Shown: positions 52,212-60,841, counted from the first letter of the stretch. The stretch: 64,000 bases of DNA from Variovorax sp. 54 (GCF_002754375.1 NZ_PEFF01000001.1:868001-932000); one strand, 5' to 3'. Notes: generated from the letters alone by a model not told the origin. Numbers and translations are program-made.

Positions 52212-53096
52212 ATGAAGATTTGCGAACAGCGAACCGTCATCATCACGGGCGCCGGCGGCGGCCTGGGCCGTGCCTACGCATTGGCCTTTGCCGAGGCCGG
52301 CGCCCAGGTCGTGGTCAACGACATCCGCCTCGATGCGGCACAAGAAGTTGCCGACACCATCGCGGCGGCCGGCGGCCAGGCACTGGCCAACGGCGGCGAC
52401 ATCGTCACGATGCGGGGCGCGCAGGACATCGTCGCGCAGGCCATCGCGCGCTTCGGCGACGTGCACGTCCTCGTCAACAACGCCGGCAACCTGCGCGACC
52501 GCATGTTCGTCAGCATGGACGACGAAGACTGGGACGAGGTCATGCGCGTTCACCTGCGCGGCCACTTCTGCCTGTCCAACACGCTGGCGCGCCACTGGCG
52601 AGACCGCAAGAAGGCCGGCGCGTCGGTGGACGCTCGCATCATCAACACCAGCTCGGGCGCAGGCCTGCAGGGCTCGGTGGGCCAGTCGAACTACAGCTGC
52701 GCCAAGGCCGGCATTGCCGCACTGACGCTGGTGCAGGCGGCCGAGCTGCGGCGCTACGACATCAGCGTCAACGCCCTGGCACCGGCGGCCCGCACCGCCA
52801 TGACCCAGAGCACGCAGGCGATGGCCGCCAGGGTGCAGGTCCCCACCGACGACAGCTTCGACTTCTGGGACCCGGCCAACGTCGCCTCGCTGGTGGTGTT
52901 CCTGGGCAGCCCGCTGTCCGCGCACATCACGGGACGCGTCTTCGAAGCCTCCGGCGGGCAGGTGTCGCTGTCCGACGGCTGGCGCGTGGGCGCGCTGCGC
53001 GACAAGGGCGCGCGCTGGGACCCGGCCGAACTCGGGCCGGTGATCGACGCGCTGATCGCCGAGGCTGCAACGCCGCAACCGGTGTACGGCGCATGA
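52212..53096 (+). CDS. SDR-family dehydrogenase (HSD17B4-like)
   Basis: The 294-residue protein shows RTVIITGAGGGLGRAYALAF, VVNDIRLD (acidic residue, NAD preference), NNAGNLRDRM, the catalytic SNYSCAKAG (YxxxK) and a long C-terminal extension to PVYGA. The layout resembles the 17-beta-HSD4-type SDRs of actinobacterial steroid clusters. It would oxidise a 3-hydroxyacyl-CoA for the thiolase 13 bp upstream. It resembles the SDR at 37412-38371, so each thiolase has its own HSD17B4-like partner. Confidence 0.88.
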   Translation: MKICEQRTVIITGAGGGLGRAYALAFAEAGAQVVVNDIRLDAAQEVADTIAAAGGQALANGGDIVTMRGAQDIVAQAIARFGDVHVLVNNAGNLRDRMFVSMDDEDWDEVMRVHLRGHFCLSNTLARHWRDRKKAGASVDARIINTSSGAGLQGSVGQSNYSCAKAGIAALTLVQAAELRRYDISVNALAPAARTAMTQSTQAMAARVQVPTDDSFDFWDPANVASLVVFLGSPLSAHITGRVFEASGGQVSLSDGWRVGALRDKGARWDPAELGPVIDALIAEAATPQPVYGA

Positions 53097-53157
53097 GCGC
53101 CGTGCCGGGCCACCCCAAACAAGCTCGCACTGCAGTGCGAAGCACGAAGGTACGCCA

Positions 53158-54330
53158 ATGAGCGGCTATGTCGACTTCAGCCTGAGCGCGGACCAACGCA
53201 TGATCCGCGACGCCGCCGCTGACTTCCTGGCGGCGCAAAGCCCGTCGGGTGCCGTGCGCCAGGCCATGGAATCCGAACGCGGCTTCGATCCCGCGCTGTG
53301 GACGCGCATGGGCGTGGAAATGGGCTGGTGTGCCCTGCCGATCGCCGAGGCCTGCGGCGGCCTGGCGCTGTCCTGGGTCGAGGTGGCGCTGCTGCTCGAA
53401 CAGATGGGCCGCCGCCTGGTCTGCTCGCCGTACTTCGCCACCGTGTGCCTGGCCGCGACCGCGCTGCAGGAGAGCGGCAACGCCACCGCCTGCGCCGCGT
53501 GGCTGCCGCGCATCGCGGACGGCACCCTGCGCGCCACGCTGGCCTTCGGCGAAACCGGCATCGGCTGGGACCCTGCGCGTGTGACCGCCATCGCCCGGCG
53601 CACGGACAGCGGCTTCGTGCTGGAGGGAAGCTTCCGCCACGTGCCCGACGGCGCGCAGGCCGAGGTCCTGCTGGTCCCGGCCTTGCTCGACCAGTCACCT
53701 GCGCTGTTCGCCGTGCCGGCCGGCACGCCCGGCCTGCGCGCCACGGAACACCGCGGCATGGACCTGACACGCCGCACCGCCGAAGTGGTGCTGCCCGAAG
53801 TCCAGCTGCCGCCCGAGGCCCTCGTCGCCGAGGGGGGCCGGGCCGCCACGGCGCTGCAACGCACCGAGGCGCTGGCAGCCATCGCGCTGGCCGCCGAGCA
53901 ACTGGGCGGCGCGCAGCAATGCCTGGACCTCACGCTGGCCTATGTCGCCGAACGCGTTCAGTTCGGTCGCACGCTCGCCTCGTTCCAGGCGGTCAAGCAC
54001 CGCTGCGCCGAGATGATGGTGCGCATCGAGTCGACCCGCTCCGCCGTGACCGGCGCGGCGCGTGCGGCCTCCGAAGCGGATGTGACGACCGCCGAACTCC
54101 TGCTGGAAGCGGCGTGCGCCAAGTCCTTTGCGTCCGACGCCTTTTTCTTTTGTGCGCAGGAAGCCATCCAGCTGCACGGCGGCGTCGGCTTCACCTGGGA
54201 ATACGACCCGCAGCTGTACTTCAAGCGCGCACAGGCCGGCACCCAGTGGCTGGGCACCCCCGACCTCCTGCGCGAACGCGCGGCCGCCGCCTTGCTGGGC
54301 GACGCCCAACACCTTTCTTGCACACCATGA
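53158..54330 (+). CDS. Acyl-CoA dehydrogenase, probable partner subunit
   Basis: The 390-residue protein starts MSGYVDFSLSADQRMIRDAA and ends with the flavin/dimer contacts VQFGRTLASFQAVKHRCAEM and QLHGGVGFTWEYDPQLYFKR. The middle domain is shortened in motifs, with LAFGETGIGWDPARVTAIAR in place of the usual EPxAGSD loop. The C-terminal GTxEIQ block is absent. Its stop overlaps the start of the next acyl-CoA dehydrogenase (ATGA), giving coupled translation. This suggests an alpha2beta2 complex like ChsE1-ChsE2. Confidence 0.88.
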   Translation: MSGYVDFSLSADQRMIRDAAADFLAAQSPSGAVRQAMESERGFDPALWTRMGVEMGWCALPIAEACGGLALSWVEVALLLEQMGRRLVCSPYFATVCLAATALQESGNATACAAWLPRIADGTLRATLAFGETGIGWDPARVTAIARRTDSGFVLEGSFRHVPDGAQAEVLLVPALLDQSPALFAVPAGTPGLRATEHRGMDLTRRTAEVVLPEVQLPPEALVAEGGRAATALQRTEALAAIALAAEQLGGAQQCLDLTLAYVAERVQFGRTLASFQAVKHRCAEMMVRIESTRSAVTGAARAASEADVTTAELLLEAACAKSFASDAFFFCAQEAIQLHGGVGFTWEYDPQLYFKRAQAGTQWLGTPDLLRERAAAALLGDAQHLSCTP

Positions 54331-55517
54331 CCCTTGCAACGACCGACACCGACGAGGCGTTCCGCGCCGAAGTGGCGCAATGGATGCAGACCCACCTCGT
54401 GGGCCGCTTCGCGTGCCTGCGCCATCGCGGCGGCCCCGGCGACGAAGACGCCTACCCCGCGCTGCGCAAGGCGTGGGAACAACTGCTGGCCGCCGGCCGC
54501 TGGACCTGCATCGGCTGGCCGCGCGCGCATGGCGGGCGCGAACTCTCCGTCGCGCGCCAGATCATCTTTCACGAAGAGTACGCACGCGCCGGTGGCCCCG
54601 GCCGCATGGGGCACCTGGGCGAAACCTTGCTGGGGCCGACCCTCATCGCCCATGGCAGCGCCGAGCAGCAGCGCCGCTTCCTGCCCGGCATCGTGGCCGG
54701 CACCGACTACTGGTGCCAGGGCTATTCCGAACCGGGTGCGGGGTCCGACCTGGCCAATGTGCAGACCCGCGCCCGGCTGGACGCCGACACCGGCGAGTGG
54801 GTGATCGACGGGCAGAAAGTCTGGACCTCGCTGGCGCAGGACTCGCAATGGATCTTCGTGCTGGCGCGCTGCGAGGCCGGCTCGCGCGGGCACTCGGGCC
54901 TGGTCTTCCTGCTGGTCGCACTGGACCAGCCCGGCGTCGAAGTCCGCCCGATCCGGCAGATCACCGGCACGTGCGAATTCAACGAGGTGTTCTTCGACGG
55001 TGCGCGCACGCCGGCGGCCCACGCCGTGGGCGCACCGGGCGAAGGCTGGAAAGTGGCGATGGCCCTGCTGGGCTTCGAGCGCGGCCTGTCGTGGATCGAC
55101 CAGCAGATGCACTTCGAGCACCAGCTGGCCCTGGTGTGCGACGCGGCCCGCGCCACCGGCGCCGACCAGGTGCCTGCGCTGCGCGCGCGCATCGGCCACG
55201 CGGCACTGGGCCTGAAGGTGATGCACTACAACACGCTGCGCACGATGTCCGCACAGTTGAGCGGCGAGCTCTCGCGCGAGGCCTACATCAACAAGCACTA
55301 CTGGTCGCACTGGCACCGCGACCTCGGCAAGCTGGCCATGGACGTGCTCGGCCTGGAAGGCGACATCCTCCTGGACGACTTCTCGCGCACGCGCCTGCAG
55401 CAGATCTTTCTGTTCAGCCGCTCGGACACCATCGTCGCCGGCACCAGCGAGATCCAGCTCAACATCATTGCCGAACGCGCCCTGGGCATGCCCAAGGAAC
55501 CGCGCCCGGCACGCTGA
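54327..55517 (+). CDS. Acyl-CoA dehydrogenase, catalytic-type subunit
   Basis: The 396-residue protein has YWCQGYSEPGAGSDLANVQT and VIDGQKVWTSLAQDSQWIFV in the middle domain. It ends in TIVAGTSEIQLNIIAERALG, the normal C-terminal motif. The FAD-dependent dehydrogenation of a ring-derived acyl-CoA is expected. It forms the second coupled dehydrogenase pair of the cluster with the gene upstream, paralleling 39581-41825. Confidence 0.92.
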   Translation: MTLATTDTDEAFRAEVAQWMQTHLVGRFACLRHRGGPGDEDAYPALRKAWEQLLAAGRWTCIGWPRAHGGRELSVARQIIFHEEYARAGGPGRMGHLGETLLGPTLIAHGSAEQQRRFLPGIVAGTDYWCQGYSEPGAGSDLANVQTRARLDADTGEWVIDGQKVWTSLAQDSQWIFVLARCEAGSRGHSGLVFLLVALDQPGVEVRPIRQITGTCEFNEVFFDGARTPAAHAVGAPGEGWKVAMALLGFERGLSWIDQQMHFEHQLALVCDAARATGADQVPALRARIGHAALGLKVMHYNTLRTMSAQLSGELSREAYINKHYWSHWHRDLGKLAMDVLGLEGDILLDDFSRTRLQQIFLFSRSDTIVAGTSEIQLNIIAERALGMPKEPRPAR

Positions 55518-55574
55518 GGCCGGCCACCGGTTTCCGCACTCTCCGTTCACGCCCCATCCACAGCAGGAGCCCTC

Positions 55575-56369
55575 GTGGTCCCCCTTTCTCCTCCCCCCTA
55601 CCCCACCACAGCGCACGGCCTTGCCAAGGGCAAGTCCGTGCTGATCACCGCAGCGGCCGGCGCTGGCATCGGCTACGCGGCGGCGCGCCGCTTCGCCGAA
55701 GAAGGCTGCCGCGCGCTGATGATCTCGGACATCCATCCGCGCCGGCTCGAGGAAGCCGCTGAAAAATTGCGCGCCGAGACCGGCCACGCCCACATCCACA
55801 CCCAGTTGTGCGACGTGACGCAGGAAGACCAGGTGCAGGCCCTGGTCGCGGCAGCCGAAGACAAGCTCGGCGGCACCGATGTGCTGATCAACAACGCAGG
55901 CCTGGGCGGCTCCCGGCGCGTGGTCGACATGAGCGACTCCGAATGGCTGCAGGTGCTGGACGTCACGCTGACCGGCACCTTCCGAATGACCCGCGCCATG
56001 CTGGGGCCCATGCAGGCCCGCCGCGCCGGCGCCATCGTCAACAACGCCTCGGTGATCGGCTGGCGTGCGCAGAAGGAACAGGCGCACTACGCCGCCGCCA
56101 AGGCCGGCGTGATGGCACTCACACGCTGCAGCGCGCTCGAGGCCGCTGAATATGGTGTCCGCATCAACGCCATCGCGCCGAGCATCGCCATGCACGATTT
56201 CCTGCGCAAGGTGGCGCCGGCGGACATGCTGGAAATGCTGGCACAGAAAGAAGCGTTCGGCCGCCCTGCAGAGGTCTGGGAGATGGCCAACGTCATGGTC
56301 TTCCTGGCCAGCGACTACGCCAGCTACCTGGTCGGCGAAGTCCTCTCCGCGAGCAGCCAACATGCATGA
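55575..56369 (+). CDS. SDR-family oxidoreductase
   Basis: A GTG start at 55575 follows CAGGAG; the 264-residue product reads VLITAAAGAGIGYAAARRFA. The glycine motif is a variant, TAAAGAGIG. NNAG and the catalytic HYAAAKAG (YxxxK) are intact, and the end is DYASYLVGEVLSASSQHA. The AAxGxGIG variant is seen in the steroid-cluster SDRs close to IpdF, so it is another candidate for the keto-reduction step. It overlaps the MaoC-like gene by 8 bp. Confidence 0.87.
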   Translation: MVPLSPPPYPTTAHGLAKGKSVLITAAAGAGIGYAAARRFAEEGCRALMISDIHPRRLEEAAEKLRAETGHAHIHTQLCDVTQEDQVQALVAAAEDKLGGTDVLINNAGLGGSRRVVDMSDSEWLQVLDVTLTGTFRMTRAMLGPMQARRAGAIVNNASVIGWRAQKEQAHYAAAKAGVMALTRCSALEAAEYGVRINAIAPSIAMHDFLRKVAPADMLEMLAQKEAFGRPAEVWEMANVMVFLASDYASYLVGEVLSASSQHA

Positions 56370-56862
56370 AGCCCAAGGCCTGAACCCTTCCGGCGAGGTA
56401 TCGCCGCCACGCCCCGTCTTCGCCTCGGCGCAGGCGCTGGTCGCGGCGGCGGGCCACCCCCTGGGATGCAGCGACTGGCTGCGCATCACTCAGGAACGCA
56501 TCGACCAGTTCGCTGCCGCCACCGGCGACCACCAGTGGATCCACGTCGACCCGCAGCGGGCCGCCGCCGGACCGTACGGCGCCACCATTGCGCACGGCTA
56601 CCTGACCCTGTCGCTGGCAAACCTCTTCATGCCGCAGATCCTGCAGGTCGACATGCGCATGGGCCTGAACTACGGCAGCGACCGTGTGCGCTTTCCCGCG
56701 CCGGTGCGGGTGGGCTCGCGCCTGCGCGGCAACGGGAAGATGCTCACCGTCACGCCGCTCGGGGATGGCGGCGTGCAGTGCGTCATCCAGGTCACCGTCG
56801 AGCTTGAAGGCAGCGAGCGGCCGGCCTGCGTCGTGGACAGCCTCAACCGCTACTACTTCTGA
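56362..56862 (+). CDS. MaoC-like enoyl-CoA hydratase
   Basis: The 166-residue protein carries the hot-dog-fold hydratase motif ATGDHQWIHVDPQRAAAGPY followed by GATIAHGYLTLSLANL, with the catalytic Asp-His pair in DHQWIHVDP. It resembles (R)-specific enoyl-CoA hydratases and the single-domain MaoC proteins that hydrate bulky enoyl-CoAs in steroid catabolism. It is the last gene of the six-gene operon, and the product of the acyl-CoA dehydrogenase pair upstream is its natural substrate. The overlap with the SDR gene implies coupled translation. Confidence 0.9.
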   Translation: MHEAQGLNPSGEVSPPRPVFASAQALVAAAGHPLGCSDWLRITQERIDQFAAATGDHQWIHVDPQRAAAGPYGATIAHGYLTLSLANLFMPQILQVDMRMGLNYGSDRVRFPAPVRVGSRLRGNGKMLTVTPLGDGGVQCVIQVTVELEGSERPACVVDSLNRYYF

Positions 56863-56905
56863 GGCCCCCACGCCCATGATCGTGCCCGGCGTTCGCGAGG
56901 AGACA

Positions 56906-56946
56906 GGGGGCGTTGCCGGATGAACCCCGGCACCGGAAACGCCCCC
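56906..56946. terminator. GC-rich hairpin after the thiolase-MaoC operon
   Basis: GGGGGCGTTGCCGG (56906-56919) pairs with CCGGAAACGCCCCC (56933-56946) at 13 of 14 positions around a 13-nt loop. It lies between the MaoC stop and the LuxR-type gene. There is no T-run. It may end or attenuate transcription before the regulator. Confidence 0.5.
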
Positions 56947-57003
56947 GCGGTCAAACAGCCGCACCCCGTTCCGTGTTTCAAGCGACGGTAGATCGAGGCC
57001 CCC

Positions 57004-58353
57004 ATGAACACCCTCCACGAACAAGCCCACCCCCTGCTGGACGATCGTTTTGGCGAAACCTTTCGAACTACATCGGAACGGCAGGCGCCTGTAAAATTTT
57101 CACCTTCGCTCGCCCTGATTCGTACCAACCGAGGCTTGAAAGTGGAAGAAAACGACAAGCCTGTGCAGGCGCCGGTGGGCACGGGCGCTGCCATTCCTCT
57201 TTCGCTGTCGGAATTCAGCGAACTGGTGCGCCTGGTCTATCACGGCTCGACCGAAACCGTGCCCTGGCAGAGTCTGCTCAGCGAGGTCGGGCGCCTGCTG
57301 GACGCCAACTGGGTCACCCTGGTCCTTCGCCGGCCGGTCATCGACCGCTACGGGCTGGTGCTGGTCTGGAAGCAGGGATTTCCGGTCCGCATCGCCACCG
57401 CCTACGACCAGTACGCCTGCGCCATCGACCCCTTCGTGAACCTGCCGCTGGACCGCGTGCTCAGCCTCGACGAAGTGATCAACGAGGCCGACCTCAAGGC
57501 CTGCGAGTTCTACAAGCAGTTCCTGGAGCCGGAGAACATCGGCCAGATGCTGGGCTTCGACTTCCATGCCTCCGGGAACGCCCAGCCTCACACCTTGCCC
57601 CACGACGGCGGCATCCTGGATTGCCACTTCCGGATCTGCCGCCCGGACACGCAGACGCGCTTCTCGAACACCGACCGCGAACTGCTCAAGATCCTGCTGC
57701 CGCACCTGAAGCTCGCGGTGCATCTGCACTCGCAGGGCGACGTGCTGGAGACCGAACGCGAGCTCTACGCGGGCACGGTCGACCGCATGCAGCTGGGCAT
57801 GGTGATCCTGGACGAGGCCGGCAAGCTCCTGAAGATGACGACGATCGCCTCCGAGATCCTCAAGGAGAACGACGGCCTCGGGATGTCGCAAGGCGCCATC
57901 AAGGCCGACTACCGCCAGGGGGACCGCGAGCTGCAGCAACTGATCACCGAGGCGCTGTCGACCGCGACCAAGTGGAAGCCCGCCGTGGCCGCGGCCCTGG
58001 CCATCACCCGGCCGTCAGGTCGCGCCAAGCTCGGCGTGATCGTGCGCGCGATCCCGCTGAACGCCTGGTCCGAAGGCAAGCGCCGCCCCTCGGTCGCCGT
58101 GATGATCCGCGACCCGGAGCGCAAGTCCGAGGCCTCGCACGAGATCATGCGCAACCTCTTCGACCTCACGCCGGCCGAGGCCGCGCTGGCGATGCAGCTG
58201 GCCAACGGCCAGACGCTGGAAGAGGCCTCCGAAGAACTCGGCATCCGCAAGAACACCGCGCGCGCGCATCTGCGCTCCATCTTCTCGAAGACCGGCGTGA
58301 CCCGACAGACCATGCTGGTGCGGTTGATTCTCAGCAGCTTGTCGATGGGATGA
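57004..58353 (+). CDS. LuxR-type transcriptional regulator of the catabolic cluster
   Basis: Up to 449 residues. The C-terminal 65 form a LuxR/GerE helix-turn-helix: FDLTPAEAALAMQLANGQTL, EEASEELGIRKNTARAHLRS and IFSKTGVTRQTMLVRLI. The long N-terminal part has no family I can name; it probably senses a small molecule. LuxR-type TesR/TeiR regulators control steroid genes in Comamonas testosteroni, so the association is apt. Two starts are possible: ATG 57004 (GAGG five bases upstream) or GTG 57142 (GAGG seven bases upstream). The second would place TAAAAT (57092-57097) and a half-box GGACGAT (57039-57045) in its control region. It is the best candidate to bind the 18-bp boxes. Confidence 0.87.
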   Translation: MNTLHEQAHPLLDDRFGETFRTTSERQAPVKFSPSLALIRTNRGLKVEENDKPVQAPVGTGAAIPLSLSEFSELVRLVYHGSTETVPWQSLLSEVGRLLDANWVTLVLRRPVIDRYGLVLVWKQGFPVRIATAYDQYACAIDPFVNLPLDRVLSLDEVINEADLKACEFYKQFLEPENIGQMLGFDFHASGNAQPHTLPHDGGILDCHFRICRPDTQTRFSNTDRELLKILLPHLKLAVHLHSQGDVLETERELYAGTVDRMQLGMVILDEAGKLLKMTTIASEILKENDGLGMSQGAIKADYRQGDRELQQLITEALSTATKWKPAVAAALAITRPSGRAKLGVIVRAIPLNAWSEGKRRPSVAVMIRDPERKSEASHEIMRNLFDLTPAEAALAMQLANGQTLEEASEELGIRKNTARAHLRSIFSKTGVTRQTMLVRLILSSLSMG

Positions 58354-58384
58354 AACGCCGCGCCCCTGGCGCGGCCCCCTCAGA

Positions 58385-58756
58385 TCAATCACGCTCCTCG
58401 TAGTAGCGGCGGTGCTGCTCACGCTCCCATTGCCGGCGACGCCATTCACGGCGCTCCGCGCGGCGCTCTTCCCAGCGTTGCGCGCGACGCTCCTCCCAAC
58501 GAGATCCAGGCTCGTAGTAGACAGGTGCCGGGCTGGAGTAGACCGGCTGGGCAGGCTGGTAGTAGGTCGGGGCCGGCCTCGAGTAGACAGGCGCCGGCTC
58601 GTAGTACACCGGGGCGGGCTCGCTCACGACCACGCCGGGCAGGTTGACACCGATGGACCAACTGGTGCCCGCATTGGCCGATGCGGCGGCGAACAAGGCT
58701 GCGGCAGCAACGAGACCTGCGGCGCCCAGCTTCAGAGCGGTTCGGGGGAAAGTCAT
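58385..58756 (-). CDS. PXPV-repeat secreted protein
   Basis: The 123-residue protein has a signal peptide ending ASANA and then repeats of (A)PVYYEPAPVYSRPAP type (PXPV repeats). A strongly basic/acidic C-terminal tail of WEERRA repeats and REWRRRQWEREQHR follows. PXPV-repeat proteins are common in Burkholderiales and are predicted to be periplasmic or surface-exposed; no function is known. It is convergent with the LuxR-type gene and is the last chromosomal-backbone gene before the island. Confidence 0.8.
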   Translation of the reverse strand: MTFPRTALKLGAAGLVAAAALFAAASANAGTSWSIGVNLPGVVVSEPAPVYYEPAPVYSRPAPTYYQPAQPVYSSPAPVYYEPGSRWEERRAQRWEERRAERREWRRRQWEREQHRRYYEERD

Positions 58757-58995
58757 TTCATCTCCTGGAGGGCAAGAAATCGCCCTGATGCACCACCAAC
58801 GCCTGGCCTTGCGGCGCCGCGTACATCGCCACGATGAAGAACGTTCCCAAATGTCACGCTGCCAACTGACCGAGAGGGGGTTGGCCGGAACCTGCTTCGA
58901 ATGCTTGTCGAGTTCGGGAGGCGGGAGAAAGTGCAGACAGGGCTGGCGCTGCGCACCACTCAGCCCGTGGGAATTGACCGATTTTTCAAAGCCAA
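58757..58995. other. Intergenic region upstream of the PXPV gene
   Basis: No gene, repeat or clear promoter is visible in this stretch. It contains the leader of the minus-strand PXPV gene and reaches to the tRNA terminator. Confidence 0.5.
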
Positions 58996-59031
58996 AGAAA
59001 AACGGGTCAGAGCTTGTGGCCCTGACCCGTT
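58996..59031 (-). terminator. Rho-independent terminator of the (former) tRNA-Pro gene
   Basis: AACGGGTCAG (59001-59010) and CTGACCCGTT (59022-59031) form a perfect 10-bp stem. On the minus strand it is followed by TTTTTC and further Ts. It lies 18 bp beyond the CCA end of the tRNA fragment, on the correct strand to end its transcript. Confidence 0.85.
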
Positions 59032-59048
59032 GATCTAACTACTGTTTT

Positions 59049-59093
59049 TGGTCGGTGTGAAAGGATTCGAACCTTCTACCCCTTGCACCCCAT
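59049..59093 (-). other. tRNA-Pro(GGG) 3'-end fragment: island attachment-site junction
   Basis: On the minus strand the sequence reads ATGGGGT (anticodon loop, GGG), GCAAG, GGGTA, GAAGG-TTCGAAT-CCTTT (T arm), CACACCG and ACCA. That is a perfect 3' half of tRNA-Pro. The matching 5' anticodon stem (CTTGC) is not present: the sequence beyond the loop is AATTCC. Integration into the tRNA 3' end leaves exactly this at one end of an island. A functional tRNA here is excluded. An intact tRNA-Pro(GGG), also minus strand, is expected at the other end, right of the window. Confidence 0.85.
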
Positions 59094-59223
59094 GGAATTA
59101 TTTTGCGGATTTCACTGGATTCCATCGGACTTCCTCGGAGACATAAAGTCTTTTAAAATCAAATACTTGCGGAGACTTTTGTTCCTAGAGCATCTAATCG
59201 GGTACATTTCAATCCGAAGATTT

Positions 59224-59244
59224 TTAGGGCACGATTAGGGCACG
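59224..59244. repeat. Direct decamer repeats upstream of the integrase
   Basis: TTAGGGCACG occurs twice (59224-59233 and 59235-59244), one helical turn apart, ending just before the integrase start codon. They could be integrase arm-binding sites or an autoregulatory operator. Confidence 0.5.
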
Positions 59245-59246
59245 GA

Positions 59247-60716
59247 ATGGCAAAGCTAACAGTTCGAGCGATAGACACGGCACGGCCCAAGGGCAAGCCG
59301 TACAAACTCACGGTGGATACGGGGCTCTACATCCGGGTAGCGCTCGACGGGGAAAAGCGTTGGCTTATCAAGTACGTCGTGGACGGCAAACAGCGCGAAG
59401 CACGCCTTCCGAAGCCCTACGGAAATAGCGGCGCAGGATTCATGACGCTAAGTGCAGCGACCGCCGAAAACGCGAGGATTCAGGCACTGGCTCGTGATGG
59501 CATCGATTTTCAGGTGCAAGCGGCCGAAGCCAAAGATGCAGCAGCGCTCGAAGCCAAGCGAACGAAGGTACTGGATGCGAGCGTGCAAGAAATGTTCGAC
59601 GCTTGGTTGGCCGATGGCGTAACGCGCAAGGATGGCAACTCAGAGCTGCGTCGCTCATTCGAGAAGGATGTGCTGCCGAGCATCGGCAGCAAGCGCGTGA
59701 AAGACGTGACTGAACATCATCTTCGCGCCCTGCTCCGGGCGATGGTGCAACGTGGCGTGGCTCGCATGACTACACGCGTCTACAACGATCTGGTCCAGAT
59801 GTTTTCTTGGGCTGAAAAGCGTCAGCCGTGGCGCACCTTGATGATCGAAGGCAACCCAGCCAATCTGCTCGAAATCGATCGCATCCTGCCGCTCGGCTCA
59901 ACGGCGAACGCCGAGCGTAGCCGCATCTTTTCGCCTGATGAGATTCGAGAACTGCGCGATATTTTTTCCACAATGGACGCGGTCTACGAATCAGCACCGG
60001 ATAAGAGAGCGGCGTCAAAACCACTCAAGACTGAGACAAGAATCGCAATGTGGTTGTGTCTAGCCACTGCCTGCCGCATTGGCGAGCTACTCCAAGCCAA
60101 GTGGGAACATCTCGATCTCAACGCCGGTATGTGGCGGATTCCCGTGGAAAACACCAAAAAGACAAATGGAGAGCAGCAAGATCACATCGTCTACCTGTCC
60201 GACTTTGCAAGTCGGCAATTCAAATCCCTCTACGAGATCACAGGCGAGGATTCGAAGTGGTGCTTTCCGGCTCGCAGCGCAATCGCGGGCGAACAGCATG
60301 TGTGTGTCAAATCAACCTCAAAGCAAATTGGGGATCGACAGATGCAGTTCAAGAAGCGCAAGCCGCTGAAGAACCGCAAGAATGACAACTCCCTCGTGCT
60401 CGCCAAGGGAAAGACCGGTGAATGGACGCCGCATGATCTCCGTCGAACCGCTGCAACCCTCATGCAGTCACTGGGGGTGTCACTCGATGTCATCGACCGG
60501 TGCCAAAACCACGTCATTGCTGGGAGCAAAGTGCGACGTCATTACCTACACTATGACTACGCCAGTGAAAAGACAGAAGCCTGGAAGCAGCTTGGACAAA
60601 AGATCGAACTGATACTCTCCGAAACTGCCGCCTCATCTTCTAAAAAGGAGTATGGCGAATTGCTCCCAAGCTCCATCGATAAGCAAGCATTTTCGACAAG
60701 GGAGGCAACGGTCTAG
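59247..60716 (+). CDS. Tyrosine site-specific integrase of a tRNA-targeted island
   Basis: The 489-residue protein begins MAKLTVRAIDTARPKGKPYK, the N-terminal arm-binding region of P4-like integrases. It has a SAM-like core-binding domain about 108-200. The catalytic domain carries Arg in LATACRIGELLQAKW (near 273), HDLRRTAATLM (near 394) and the nucleophile Tyr in VRRHYLHYDY (near 435). The segment KKRKPLKNRKNDN is an unusual basic insert. It lies 153 bp from the tRNA-Pro attachment remnant, and its base composition is lower in GC than the backbone. It should catalyse integration and excision of the island. Confidence 0.93.
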   Translation: MAKLTVRAIDTARPKGKPYKLTVDTGLYIRVALDGEKRWLIKYVVDGKQREARLPKPYGNSGAGFMTLSAATAENARIQALARDGIDFQVQAAEAKDAAALEAKRTKVLDASVQEMFDAWLADGVTRKDGNSELRRSFEKDVLPSIGSKRVKDVTEHHLRALLRAMVQRGVARMTTRVYNDLVQMFSWAEKRQPWRTLMIEGNPANLLEIDRILPLGSTANAERSRIFSPDEIRELRDIFSTMDAVYESAPDKRAASKPLKTETRIAMWLCLATACRIGELLQAKWEHLDLNAGMWRIPVENTKKTNGEQQDHIVYLSDFASRQFKSLYEITGEDSKWCFPARSAIAGEQHVCVKSTSKQIGDRQMQFKKRKPLKNRKNDNSLVLAKGKTGEWTPHDLRRTAATLMQSLGVSLDVIDRCQNHVIAGSKVRRHYLHYDYASEKTEAWKQLGQKIELILSETAASSSKKEYGELLPSSIDKQAFSTREATV

Positions 60717-60841
60717 ACTCCAATCAGCTACGAATTCCGCGCTCCCCAAGTCGGAACCCAACTCATGCAGGGCCTCGCGCACGAGGCGCCGGCGCATCAT
60801 CCAGCAGCCGCGTCAAGCACCTCTTACCTCGCTGCTTACTC

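Noticed and set aside
59049..59093. A functional tRNA gene
   Set aside because: Only the 3' half from the anticodon loop is present. No 5' acceptor strand (CGGTGTG) or D arm is found in the adjacent sequence, so it cannot fold as a tRNA.
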